Source: Hirudo medicinalis
Taxonomy: Eukaryota > Annelida > Clitellata > Hirudinida > Hirudinidae
Reading direction: 5' to 3'
DNA length: 64,000 bases
Assembly: GCA_011800805.1 (NCBI GenBank)
Contig: MPNW01000069.1
Span: 228,531 to 292,530 of the forward strand
The notes below the pieces were generated by a model. It did not search any database. It worked only from the letters and a program-made list of their open reading frames with translations, and was not told where the DNA came from. Both the position numbers and the translations under genes were made by a program. Shown one piece after another: positions 47,201 through 57,387 of this stretch (position 1 is its first letter; each line of letters starts with the position of its first letter).

Positions 47201-50200
47201 TCTAAAAATATTGAATATTCCGACCGAGATCAACTTGGTGCAATTTTGAATTCTTGAGAGGAGCTATTTTCGAGTCTTTTTCATTTTTATTTTGAGTTTA
47301 TTTTCTGCCTTTTTTTTTAAAGTCTTTTTAAATCGTCTGTTGGCAGCTCATCGTCATCATCACCATTTTCATCGTCATTTCTCTTGAATTAATACGATCA
47401 TCTGGTAACGTGCATAATGGTTGATGATTTGTACCCATTCATTTTTGGTGGCTAAATATTTCAAAATATTTAATGGTGTGCAAGTTTGCATCCACAGAGG
47501 GTGTTTATTCTTAAGTCACTAATTGTATGTTTTTGACTAGCACACTTTTTATTCAGACCACCAACAACGCATACTTTTTTATTCAGACCACCAACGGCGG
47601 CAAGCACTCCCTCTGTTTCTTACACAAAATCAAAAAAATATAAACGCACCTCAGACTCACCAAAATCTCCCCATCATCATCACCATCACCACCATCATCA
47701 TCATCATCCTCATCGTCACCATCGATGGACCTCCCACGAAGATGATGAAGATGAGTTTTCAACCTTCTCATTTAAATCAAACCCTAAGAACAGCTCTGGC
47801 CTCCCTGAGCGAGGTTCTTTCAGTCAGAACTCAGGAGCAGAGGATCATTCTGGAAGATCTTCAGGTTCTTGTCAACTTGTTTGCCCATCATTAGGTGTAA
47901 TTTCTTTGTTCGTTATTGTTATTATTATTATTATTATTGTTGTTGTTGTTGTTATAATTATTATTATTAATTTATTGGACTTTGTGCTGTGTTTGTAATA
48001 AATTACCTAATATTTAAGTATTTGTTGTTGTCATGCTTTGTGGTAAGAGTTGTTGTATTTTATGCACAAATTCTTGTTGCTAGGATTTGTAAAACAAGTA
48101 AGCATGGTGTGAAATTTGTTCAAATTTACACTTTTTGTTTGTTGTCCTGTAAGAGAATTAATAGTTATGGAAGATCAGGTTATTAAAAATTATTAGTTGC
48201 TGTAATAAAGGAACGGTTGAATAAGGATTGACATTAAGCACTTGATGCTATCCTATTTGATCCTATATCACATCATTCACTTGAAGAGTTTGTTAGAACT
48301 TGTTACTTGTTTGATATTTGGTCATCGACGAGCATCAGCTGCTTTGACAGTGGATTTGTTTGAAGCAGAAGTTTGGACTTTCTTCTGAAGCGTTAATTAT
48401 TTCCAGGAATCAGTTCGTTGGCATCGAGTCACGAACTCCTGAGCTCCTCCGCGTCGTCCGTTTACCTTCCTTCCACCCTTCGCAACGACTCCATCGTCGA
48501 CAGGAGATCAGTCTGCTCCATCTTTGTGGACTGCGTCTTGTCTGAGTTCATCAAAAGATTTTACGGACCCCTCCTCGAAAAGCTGCCTGTTAAGGTTTCG
48601 GAGATGATGATGATGGCGATGGCGATGATGATGATGAATAACTTGCTCTAAGTTTACTGCTTTCAACAGTGTATGATTGTTGTATAACTTATCACTAAAT
48701 ATGATTCATTGATTTGTTATTTAATCATAACATATTGTTAAGAGAAAAGATCAATTTTTAAGCATTTTAACTTGAAAATGTCTAATTGGCAGATAATAGT
48801 TGTGATCTTCTTCATCATTTCCATTGTCGTTGGCATCGTGGGGGTACTGCGGGTCAAGGAAGGACTGGACACCATGGATGTGATGCCCGCCTCATCTCCC
48901 GAAAGGGAATTCTTCAGGATACAATCAAAATATTTCGGCTTCTACTACTTTCACATAGCTACTCAGGTTTGAGTTTAGGGCATCATCATCATCGTCGTAG
49001 TTCTCTGGTTTTGCATGATATATAGTTATCACTTAAATAATTTGCATGTAATTGCAACTTGTTAAGTTCTACAATGAACAACTTGACCTTGAAACAACAA
49101 TTGTTTCTGGTTACAATATGCAATGTTTGCATAATGTTGGATAAACAAAGGCTTTTTAATTGTGATTTGCAGGAGAACTTTGACTATGCCTCAGAATACG
49201 GGCAGAAACTCCTCCACTCCTTCCACCATTCCTTCGAGTCGGTCAACAACATCGTCAGGTCAAAAGATGGAAACTTTCCCGAATTCTGGTTGGAAGTCTT
49301 CCGGAAATGGTTGCTCGGTAAGATGCGTCCAAATTTGCCGTCTCAATTTTATCGTTGCTTAAACTTGGTGAATGTAATTAGTATTTATCGTAATTTTAAA
49401 CAAATTTAACTATCGATAGAGAGGTAATCCAAATTATAATTTTCACAAACACTAGCATTACTATTTTGTATTGGCATTTGAATGTCATGAGTGAATTATA
49501 AACATTTCATTTACGACCGGTGCAGAAGTTCTGATTCTCATTAACTGTCAACTGTTGGCCATAAATACAAACCGACGTTTACTGATTGATAACAGAAGTC
49601 CAAGAGGCCTATGATATGGATGTGCAGAGTAAAACCATTACCATAGAAGGTTGGTATCCAAACTCTACCAACTTGGGCAGCCTGGGGTACAAGCTCATGG
49701 TCCAGACTGGAATAAAATCCTCACCTATTGACAAAAATAGGGTAAAGTCATATTTAATCTTATGTAAATTATTGAAGAAAACTTTGCTTGTTTACAAATG
49801 TTCACAAAGAATATTGTGCAATTTATAACAATGCCTCAAATATTGTGACACTCGAGTCCCATTTCTTGATTTCTGATTTATGATGTCAAAATTGTTGTTA
49901 GGAAGGTGTTGTCAGCCCCAATAGTCTTTGACTTGTAATAATTGGATAGATTCTTCACTTAATTGGCTTAAAATATTGATATTGAACTTTGTCTGAATGG
50001 GTTTGCATGGTCTTTAAAAGTGATTTAAAAATCATTTGTTTTTATTTGTTTTATTTGGTGTTTCCTTCTCATTTGTGAGGCCAGTTGAGTGGTGTGAAGA
50101 TATCGGCTCAGCATTTCTTTTAGCTGACTGTCATTGGTTGGAAAAAAGTCTGAAAGAATTATATTAAGAATAATTGTTATAATTGTTGTTTTTGTTGCTC

Positions 50201-53200
50201 TCATTAGCATTACTTCTCAGACTCATACAGGTAGATTGGTGAGCAACAACGGAATAATCTACCCTCCTGCCTTCTACAATTACCTCACTGCCTGGAGTAA
50301 GAACGACATAGCTTACGACTTCTCCCAGGCCAACATCAAGCCTTTTCCAGAGCCCTGGGCACACGAAAAGACCGATCCCAGTTGCAACAGTGAGTGCATG
50401 ATCTTCGTACAGTTGAACTCTTTTGAATGTCAGTTTAGTTAATGTTAGTTAATGTTAGTTAATGTCAGTTAATGTCAGTTAATGTTAGTTAATGTTAGTT
50501 AATGTCAGTTAATGTTAGTTAATGTTAGTTAACAATAAAAAGTCATATTTGGAAATCAGTGTAAAGTACTTTGCTTCCATGCTGTTGCGATGGCGCACCA
50601 TGTTTTTTAAAAAAACATTTCTGGTGTTTTTTAATTTTTATTTGATTTATTTTTTCTTTCCCAACGAACAGTACCCTCATCGCATCCGATAACTTATGCC
50701 CAAAGTGCCTTCGTCCTAAATGGCCTGCACTCTGATGACAAGATAATGGAAGTTCTGTCGGTGAGCGTCTCGTGCTGTGGAATTGGAAGTGAACGTAAGC
50801 GACGATATAAACTCGGCAAACATTAACAGGACGTTCGCAACATCTGCGACACATTCGTCTCTCGAGGCCTCCCGAACTATCCTCACGGCCTGCTGGTCAC
50901 GTTCTGGGAGCAGTTCTTTTCAGTCAGATTCTACCTCTTCATACTCATCGCCACCGTTTTGGGGGTGGTGTTCGTGGTCGTCTTGACCGTCCTCCTCAAC
51001 CCGTTCGCTGCATTTCTCGAGGTTACTTCTTTTGCTTTGCATGATTATCAAGCTGGCATTATTGTGTTGAAACAGTTCCACTGTTTCGAGATTGTTGCTG
51101 CTAACTCTAGCGATAAGATGATGAACATCTGTTGTGATGAAACATTTCATTGACATTTTCATTGGAAACATTTTATTGACAAATGGTTCAGCATCACTAT
51201 AATCATCGAGCTAATATTTTTTAAAATTCTTATAAATCAATTTGCCTAAAATGCATTCTTGCCTCGAAAGGTGTTTGTGTTGGTCTGCACGATGGTGGAG
51301 TTGTACGGGTTCATGGGCCTGGCTGGTGTGAAGATGAGTTCCCTGTCTGCCATCCTCCTCATCGTTTCCATCGGAGCCACCGTGGACGTGACCGTTCCTT
51401 TTGTTTTGGTCAGCAGTTGGTTTTTTGTCAATTTCTAATTTTGTTGTGAGCGGCAGCAGCAAATTTGTGTCGTGAACTGTGATAACTTGCACATAAGAAG
51501 TACTCGATGAGTATTGTTGCTGCTAATATCGAGTAACGTTCATTTACGACATAATGAAAGTTGACAAGAGATTAGAATTTTTGAATATTTTAATAATAAT
51601 ATTTTAAATGCAGTTCACATTACGACCAATCAGCACATTTTAAGTATTTCGTCGTCATTGCACTGAGTTAAGACTTAAACTGTTGAATCCATAATGGTAG
51701 GCATTCCAAACATGCATCGGCCCCCGTGACAGGAGGATGGTTCTGTCCCTGGAGCACGTCGTCACCCCGTCCATCCATACCTTCGTCGCAGCTTTCCTTG
51801 GCCTTCTTGTCCTTGCGGCCACGGAACTGGTGTTCATAAGAAAGTGAGCAGTGGCATGTCAATCAACTTGAATGCCAAGTCTTGTTCCTTGGTGTTTTTA
51901 TGGTTTCCAATTATGGATTGATTTTAATTGAATTTTAACTTTTCTTGTTGCAATTTAAATTATGCTGATCTGTTGGATGAATTTCAAGCATAATATTGAT
52001 TATATGTTTTGACCTTTCATTTATTTTTTCATACTAAGAGCTTACAATTTTATTTGGCATCAGCTGTAATCATCAAAGTAATGTAATCCTTGCCATCTGA
52101 TGGATATAACTAAGTGAATACAGATTTTTCATCCATCAATAAGGGTTGCTAAAGATACTTTGTCAAGGTTTGGATGAATATTTGATGGTCTTAGACCCTA
52201 GTTCATGCCTGTAAAATATATTTTTATATTCATGCAGGTTGTTGTAATATTTAAATCATATTTTGCTCATCTACAGATATATCTTTGGGCCATTTGTGGT
52301 GATGTTGATGCTAGGATGCTTCAATGGTCTGGTCTTTCTACCTGTTCTCCTTTCGCTGGTCGGTCCATCGGCCGAGGTTATCATACATTATAAATGCTTG
52401 AAAATATTCAAACATTGGTTTAGTATTCATTGTCATGTGGCAGTAATGCCAACAGTCGTTACATGTCTTGTTTAAAACCTGGCCTGCGCTGCCGGGGAAT
52501 GCTCTTGGACATGGCACTATACAAATGGTAGAATGATTAACAAGTGCTTTCACATCCTATTCAGATACATAAGGAACCCAAAAGATTGGCTAAACACATA
52601 TACAAATTCACCTGATTTATTTTTACAGGTGACTCCGCTAAATGATGAATTGTACCTTCCTCCCCCTTCGCCCATCATTCAACCTCAGAGATTGACAGCT
52701 TCTTCGAGGTCAAGATTGGGTCAGAAAGCCTCGTACAAGACCAGGAAAAAGTCGAGGAATGGCAGAAGCAGGAGTCGAAGCAGAATCACAACCAGGCTCA
52801 AAAATCCTCCCAACTTGTCCACCATTGTTGAGGAAAGCTCGAACTCCTGCGCCTCCTCCATCTCTATCGACCTCAAACCCACCATCATCATCAGTAACCC
52901 TCCTCACTGTTGCAGTAGCGGTGCCTCCACATCTCAGTCCCTGACTCCGTCGACCGCTCAGTACGTGGATATGGTCGATCCGGACGATCCGGAACCTTCT
53001 GCTCATTCGGGAAGGAAACTCCAGGTCTTTCCGAGCAGTTGCCGCCTGCATTCCTCTCTGGGATCTACTTTGGTGAGATTCAGTCTTTTGAAAACCCATG
53101 ACTTTTCTTCATTTCTCATCCACAAATATTACAGCCTTGGTTACATTAATTGATTAATTACGTACAGGTTACATCGTCACCTGTACAAGTCTCGTCTTGT

Positions 53201-53704
53201 TCTTCGAGTCACTGCTTCACCACGGTTGAGGCCACGACCAAAGTGAAAGTTCACATCTGCGATCAGAAAGGTGGGCACTCTTTTGCTATTTCCTCGACCG
53301 CTCAATTTAAAGTCAAGACAACAAATCAAAGTGACAATTCAATGCTTAGCAAGAGCGATGATAACCAGTGATGAATTGTGTCATCGAGTGAAGGCACTCG
53401 TGGACAATTTCATGCAGTTACTTTCCCTCATTTGTCCACGTTTTCATGCCAACGAATATCAACAGCAATCATTATCACATCAATTAAGTCTTACTCCTAA
53501 CCAATAATTACACAGTTAGTCAATTAATTTCATAACAAAATACAAACACATGAATTATTAGTTAAAGGAACTTCATTTCAGAACTGTTTGCTTGCTTTTC
53601 CAGATAGATTGCCAAAGCAAAGACTACCTTCGAAGCAGAGAATTAGGAGAGACATGGCAAATGTCAACCAATTGTCTGAGAAGAACAGGAGGGCGCACCA
53701 TTGA
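35062..53704 (+). CDS. PTCH: Patched, Hedgehog receptor (12-TM RND-family sterol transporter-like)
   Basis: Represses Smoothened until Hedgehog binds. Exons: 35062-35223, 35393-35585, 35908-36097, 36182-36293, 36351-36445, 36514-36622, 36687-36779, 36851-36972, 37966-38107, 38227-38400, 39493-39651, 40196-40291, 41259-41384, 46296-46414, 47587-47864, 48407-48594, 48793-48966, 49173-49317, 49596-49763 (or 49741), 50231-50389, 50672-50760, 50830-51021, 51271-51408, 51701-51843, 52277-52376, 52629-53072, 53168-53270 and 53604-53704. Phases close to 4314 nt, 1437 aa (human PTCH1 about 1447). Landmarks: TM1 in exon 2; first ectodomain (MPCLIISPLECFWEG, GYQEKPCLDPHDPACPETAP); sterol-sensing TMs with GLGMDHVF in exon 12 and RTGACLKRVGG in exon 13; FPAMVSIDLLRRKSGRMDFF ending in CC; a Ser/His-rich cytoplasmic loop (exons 15-16); second ectodomain (KYFGFYYFHIATQ, LGYKLMVQTG, AFYNYLTAW, ITYAQSAFVLNGL, WEQFF); TM8-12 (NGLVFLPVLLSLVGPSAE); and a basic, Ser-rich C-tail. 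Introns hold microsatellites and transposons. The ATG at 35062 is the first in frame. Confidence 0.96.
36973..37965. other. Patched intron 8 with GAT microsatellites
   Basis: GAT/GAA repeats at 37043-37107 and GAT/GGT variants at about 37305-37420. Asp-rich and His-rich ORFs here are repeat artefacts. No exon seen. Confidence 0.8.
38401..39492. other. Patched intron 10 with imperfect TACTG-type repeats
   Basis: Contains an irregular tandem region at about 38535-38660 built from variants of ACTACTGCCAACTACTGTTA, a G-rich patch near 39030-39075 and GTT/TTG runs near 39300-39370. No exon seen. Confidence 0.7.
39652..40195. other. Patched intron 11 with AAT and GTT arrays
   Basis: AAT array at about 39763-39810 and GTT/ATT array at about 39935-40035. 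No exon seen. Confidence 0.8.
40292..41258. other. Patched intron 12, microsatellite-rich
   Basis: ATT/ATC array at 40300-40425 and GTT/ATT array at 40795-40930. No exon seen. Confidence 0.8.
42157..42226 (-). repeat. tRNA-like sequence (tRNA relic or SINE head)
   Basis: On the minus strand the order is an A-box-like TTGGTAGCCAAGTTG, an anticodon-arm-like middle and then GGAGTTCAAATCC, close to the RNA polymerase III B-box GGTTCRANTCC. A 7-bp perfect inverted pair (GTTAGGA/TCCTAAC) encloses the B-box core. Acceptor-stem pairing is not evident, so this is not called a functional tRNA. Confidence 0.45.
43421..43453. repeat. GATA tetranucleotide microsatellite
   Basis: About eight perfect GATA units directly after the hAT transposase C-terminal remnant. 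Confidence 0.95.
43722..46295. other. Remainder of Patched intron 13, microsatellite-rich
   Basis: ATT/GTT arrays at about 44045-44120, 44236-44300, 44345-44405, 44585-44655, 45363-45415 and 45880-45925. The block at 45681-45812 is duplicated near exon 17 (listed separately). No exon seen. Confidence 0.7.
45681..45812 (+). repeat. Intronic duplicated block, copy 1
   Basis: About 130 bp closely similar to 48643-48763 in the same orientation. Shared words include CTTATCACTAAATA, TTTAATCATAACATATTG and TTAAGAGAAAA, each followed by CAATTTTTAAGC. Both copies lie in Patched introns. Confidence 0.8.
46415..47556. other. Patched intron 14
   Basis: AT-rich, short ATT tract at 46498-46520. No exon seen. 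It ends in a duplicated acceptor (see exon 15). Confidence 0.7.
47587..47864 (+). CDS. PTCH: Patched exon 15: cytoplasmic loop with polyhistidine tract
   Basis: Open for 92 codons in the phase demanded by exon 14 (phase 2 in) and exon 16 (phase 1 out), but with no ATG. It encodes a Ser/Lys-rich segment, 12 consecutive histidines (about residues 660-671, followed by PHRHHRW), an acidic patch HEDDEDEF and a Ser/Gly-rich end. This is the large intracellular loop between TM6 and TM7, which is poorly conserved in Patched proteins. An alternative in-frame acceptor at 47556 would add 10 residues. Confidence 0.75.
47865..48406. other. Patched intron 15
   Basis: ATT/GTT array at 47910-47970; otherwise unremarkable. 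Confidence 0.7.
48643..48763 (+). repeat. Intronic duplicated block, copy 2
   Basis: Second copy of the 45681-45812 block. It ends about 30 bp before the acceptor of Patched exon 17. Confidence 0.8.
50441..50530. repeat. 10-bp minisatellite AATGTYAGTT
   Basis: Nine tandem 10-bp units in perfect register, differing only at the sixth base (T or C) in the order T T C C T T C T T. Lies in Patched intron 20. Confidence 0.95.
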
Positions 53705-54488
53705 TGATCGTTTCGCTCGCTGTTAATTTCTTTGTTTTGTAAGGAAATCTAAAAGCTAGGAAATTCTGCTGAGGTGCCTTGTCATGCGATACAAATTGCT
53801 GACCATATTTTCTAGTCTCATGATTGTGACCTGTCACATTGCATAGTACATATTAATAAGATTGTATAGAAAAACTTTAAGTTTGGAGGCAGCCCCTATA
53901 AGTTGTAGACAAATCAAAGTTGAAGTGAGGACTTCCTTGATTAGTTCAAGGAAGTGTCCATTCCAGTGTGAGTAAAAACTCTTGCAATTTGTGTAAATTT
54001 ATTGTTTCATGTTGGTCGTCTTCAATCATGGAAATCAAATATTCTTGAACTGCTCGGGTGTCTTAATTTTTATAAAAAAAAAAAGCTACCGAGACTTTGG
54101 GCAGATTTTAGAAAAATGAGTGCATGAGAACGCGATTAGTTTTCAGGAGCCCAGAACGAGTTGATGAAACCAAATTTGTGCCCCGGTAGCGACAGCCCAT
54201 TTCCCGGTCTAAAAATAACCAAATCAAGTCGCACCAAACTTGGTACCGGTGCCGTCCGTTCCCGCCCAAAATTTCTGTTCAGTCCCGATTTCAATTTCAT
54301 GAATAATTAGGCCAATTATTTAAAGACAAAGTGAAGATATTTTATTGCCATATTTATTTTTTGTCTACACTTGATGTATATTTCTTGAAGTTCACGGTAC
54401 CATGGGAGTTCGCTCATTTATTCCCGGTCACGCGGGAAAAATTTGAGTTTGATTAGAGTGGCGTATGTTCAACAGAACTTCAAAACCA
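53705..54488. other. 3' UTR of Patched and intergenic DNA
   Basis: No ORF of note. A patch at about 54180-54290 is rich in CCGG and CCCG words, unlike the AT-rich surroundings, and may be part of another repeat element. Confidence 0.5.
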
Positions 54489-54720
54489 CTAATGTAGAGG
54501 GAAGCTTTCTCTGAAGAGGAAAGTTTTGAGGGCGGATCCGACGGGATCAGAGTTGGTAATTGAAGGTCTATTCCAGATCTGCGGGCCAATAACCTGGATA
54601 GACCTGCCATCCGATGTCTCACATCGGGCAGATGATTTTGTGGTGGGTGGTGGCATGTTCGATGATAATCTTTTGTTAAGTGGTGGTCTTTTGTTTTTAA
54701 AAGACAAAAATTCGGAGTGA
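54489..54720 (-). pseudogene. 3' relic of a non-LTR retrotransposon reverse transcriptase
   Basis: Minus-strand frame with CETSDGRSIQVIGPQIWNR, then SDPVGSALKTFLFRESF, then a stop. The IGPQIWN...LKTFLF pattern is the extreme C-terminus of many CR1/Jockey-type reverse transcriptases (AAPRLWNxLP...FKxxLKTxLF). Only this tail is present. An overlapping longer minus-strand frame (54428-54814) is a shadow. Confidence 0.55.
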
Positions 54721-54754
54721 ATTGAAATTCACTTTTCAGAACATCCACAGAATA

Positions 54755-54850
54755 AAAAGGCCCGAGTGTCGGCGGTTCGACTCCGTCTCGCGGGGAGGGG
54801 TTAGGGTCCCGCATGGTCTAATAGTAAATGCCTCTCACGATGGCAGCATG
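54755..54850 (+). repeat. tRNA-like halves in permuted order
   Basis: GGTTCGACTCC at about 54775-54785 is a good match to the pol III B-box (T-arm). About 35 bp downstream, CATGGTCTAATAGTAAATGC resembles a tRNA-Glu-type D-arm/A-box, followed by a CTCTCAC anticodon-loop-like string. The T-arm-like part comes before the D-arm-like part, so this is not a normal tRNA. Probably debris of two tRNA-derived repeats. Confidence 0.3.
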
Positions 54851-55069
54851 TATTTTGGGGGGGGGGGCAAGGGGGTTTGAAAAAAATTGACAATTCTTGC
54901 CAAGGGGAGGGGGAGTTTAAGATCAATTGCCTCAAGAATGTTATTTTTTATGATAAAAAATCTAAATGTTAACAGATGGATTTATAACATTACTGCTAGT
55001 CCTTCAGTTCAGTTGTCGATGCTTGAACGGATTTTAAAAAAATCTGTACCTTCTTTGTTTCTTCGCGAG

Positions 55070-55206
55070 CAGGGCTGTGAAGGGGCAAGGGCCCGGTCAT
55101 TTTTAGACCTTTTTTTGCTTTTCCATTACCAAATTGCTATAACGTATGGACCCGTGGCCGCTACTAGGCACTGCCTATGAGCCCGAAATTTCTGTCGGCG
55201 GCCCTG
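55070..55206 (+). mobile_element. 137-bp hAT-type MITE
   Basis: Starts CAGGGC and ends GCCCTG, with further inverted similarity inside (AAGGGCCCG near the left, GAGCCCGAAATTTCTG near the right). Flanked by 8-bp words TTCGCGAG (55062-55069) and CTCACAAG (55207-55214), which differ only by three transitions, consistent with an aged 8-bp hAT target duplication. Diverged relatives occur at 32757-32905, 41848-41960 (reverse), 42395-42468 and about 55965-56000. Confidence 0.75.
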
Positions 55207-55518
55207 CTCACAAGTCATGTTAGAGAAACATGCTCAACATTGCCGACAATGCGATCATGGGCATACCAAATTAACACTTATTTAGCAGCAACAAACCTTC
55301 AGCCAATTCGAGTGGCTGCCAAATGGCAGAAAAAGCTGATGGCAATTATTGAACACAAAGAATAGTCTGATATTTTATGATGGTTAGATGAAGATGATAT
55401 TGATTTGTCTGGCTTAACATTTCAACAAAATGATGGTAATTATGAATCTGATAATATGCCAATTATTACAATAGAAGAACATTTGACTTTCCCATGGGAA
55501 GATGGCATTAAAAAATAA
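55207..55518 (+). pseudogene. Broken ORF of unknown origin next to the MITE
   Basis: One frame reads TMRSWAYQINTYLAATNLQP, VAAKWQKKLMAIIEHKE, a stop, a short segment, a stop, then WLDEDDIDLSGLTFQQNDG and EEHLTFPWEDGIKK before the final TAA. Amino-acid composition looks like a former protein and the two internal stops are in the same frame. Upstream of the MITE, 54959-55069 is also open. I do not recognise the family; transposon origin is a guess. Confidence 0.35.
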
Positions 55519-57387
55519 TATTCAGTTTAACATTTATTTTATTTATTTTCAAAATAAAATAGTCGCAAATTCAAAGTATTACAAGGTACAAATTAAAAAT
55601 GTAAAAACCATTTTTTATGGGGGTTTCAGTTTTTGAAAATGTTGATAGGGGGTCTTAAAAGAGTTTGACAGTTATTGACAAGGATAGGGAGGGGTCAAAA
55701 ATTAGCTTAAATTTGTTGATGTAATTAATGGAAGACCCCTAACAAAATTAAAATATAAATGAATTATAAATGAATAAGATGAATTTTCCGGATACCAGTT
55801 AAACTCCAGATGGTCATAAAAGCATTCAACCCAGTAATCTCGGAATTAAATTTGGAATTAGTTTCATTTAATGTATTAAATTTAAAAAAAAGACAAACTT
55901 TTATTCGAAACGATTGGGCTATTTTGTCCTATTCACAGCAAACAAGGCTCACAAATAATTTTGCTTAGGGCCCCCATATGTATAGGAGCGGCCGTGGTGT
56001 CATTGCATAATTTTTTTTTTTAAATTCGTTTAAATAATCAGAGAATCTTTAGGAACTTTTTAGAATCTTACAATTCATCGTCGTCAAAATAGTTCTCGAT
56101 CATTAAAAATGCAACTCTCACTGTGTACCAAAAACTATCTTCTTCCTTGGAAGTTGGAATATTCGTTCAGTCAAGATGGCAAATCTGATCTTTCATTATG
56201 CCTTCTGGGTCATAAAATCCAAGGACACAGTGAATGTTCCCAAACTTCCAAAGCAAAATACAGACATCACATTCATCATCCAAAACATTTGGAAGGGCTT
56301 TCCAAGAATGCCTCCATTATTGATCCAAATACCTAACAAATGCATCAAAAATCATGCTCAGCTCCACTATATAGATACAGATCTGTGAACAAGATTTGAA
56401 TATCCAAATCTCAAGGCATTCTCAAATAAATTATAAGTATTTTAGAATCTCCATCAATAACTTCAAAATTTATGAACTTATCTCCATCAAAATAGTTCTC
56501 CAGAATATGTTAAATCGTTAGCTGTATATCATTGAATTTGGCGAAATATTATTTTCAAACTTAATAAAAAATCCCAAAGATGTTTTTATTCGGCGTCCAA
56601 AAAAGATAGAAAGGAAACGTGAAAAATCAATAATAACAACAAAAATTTATTTTTTGACACAAAAAGTTATTTAATATGAAATTATATTTCCATTTTTCTC
56701 TATTATTTCAAAACAACTTTTGTCCGAAAAAATCGATTTCGGACATCGAAAAAATTATTTTTTTAAAAAGTCTGCTTCCAGATTATTCCAGGAGGTCCTG
56801 ATACCATCTTCCAACTAGATCAGTGAGTCCATCATGTGAAATTCCTGGCCAAATCATGACTGTTCCAGCTCCATTATTTATATTCGCCCCACTTTTGTCT
56901 TATAAATTATTATTTATGAAAGGTGAATCTAAGGTTTAGATTTCTAAACTCTAAACAGGGTAGGAGGTTGATGCAAAGTTTCAAATGAAGGGTAATTTTA
57001 AGGAAGAATTGGAGAGAAACCCCAAACAACGGAGCGATTTTGTCTGGCTAATTACAGCGTGCACAATGTTAATCACTTGACTTTGATGTTTTAAAATAAA
57101 TTAGCTTCAAAGCGGTTCAAGATTTTAAGATGCATGTTCTTTCGTGACCGTTGTGGTTATTGCCACAGTTCTGGTGCCCGATGCTTCCATTGTTCTTTAA
57201 GCGAGAAAGGCCATTGGCACTTCATCCATATTAATGACGCCATTGTTAACATTTCTTTAGCTAATCTTCACCACAAAAACGATGAAATTTCATTTTGAAT
57301 TATCAATTGCCAGTAAGCCGGTGCGCGACAGTTGTCCTAGTCCGCACCGACAACCCGCTCGAAAGCCCTCAAGTGCCTGGCAGTAGT
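55519..57387. other. Intergenic DNA with repeat fragments
   Basis: A short hAT-MITE-like fragment (GGGCCCCCATATG ... GAGCGGCCGTGG) lies at about 55965-56000. Several poly-A/T runs follow. Overlapping short ORFs at 56109-56388 do not resemble known proteins. Confidence 0.5.

Noticed and set aside
47583..47771. Minus-strand Asp-rich ORF
   Set aside because: Antisense of the CAT repeat in Patched exon 15. The plus frame fits the neighbouring exon phases.
50441..50530. Possible CRISPR-like direct repeats
   Set aside because: Units are only 10 bp, contiguous without spacers, in an animal intron. This is a minisatellite.
52710..53099. 129-codon minus-strand ORF
   Set aside because: Antisense shadow of Patched exon 26.
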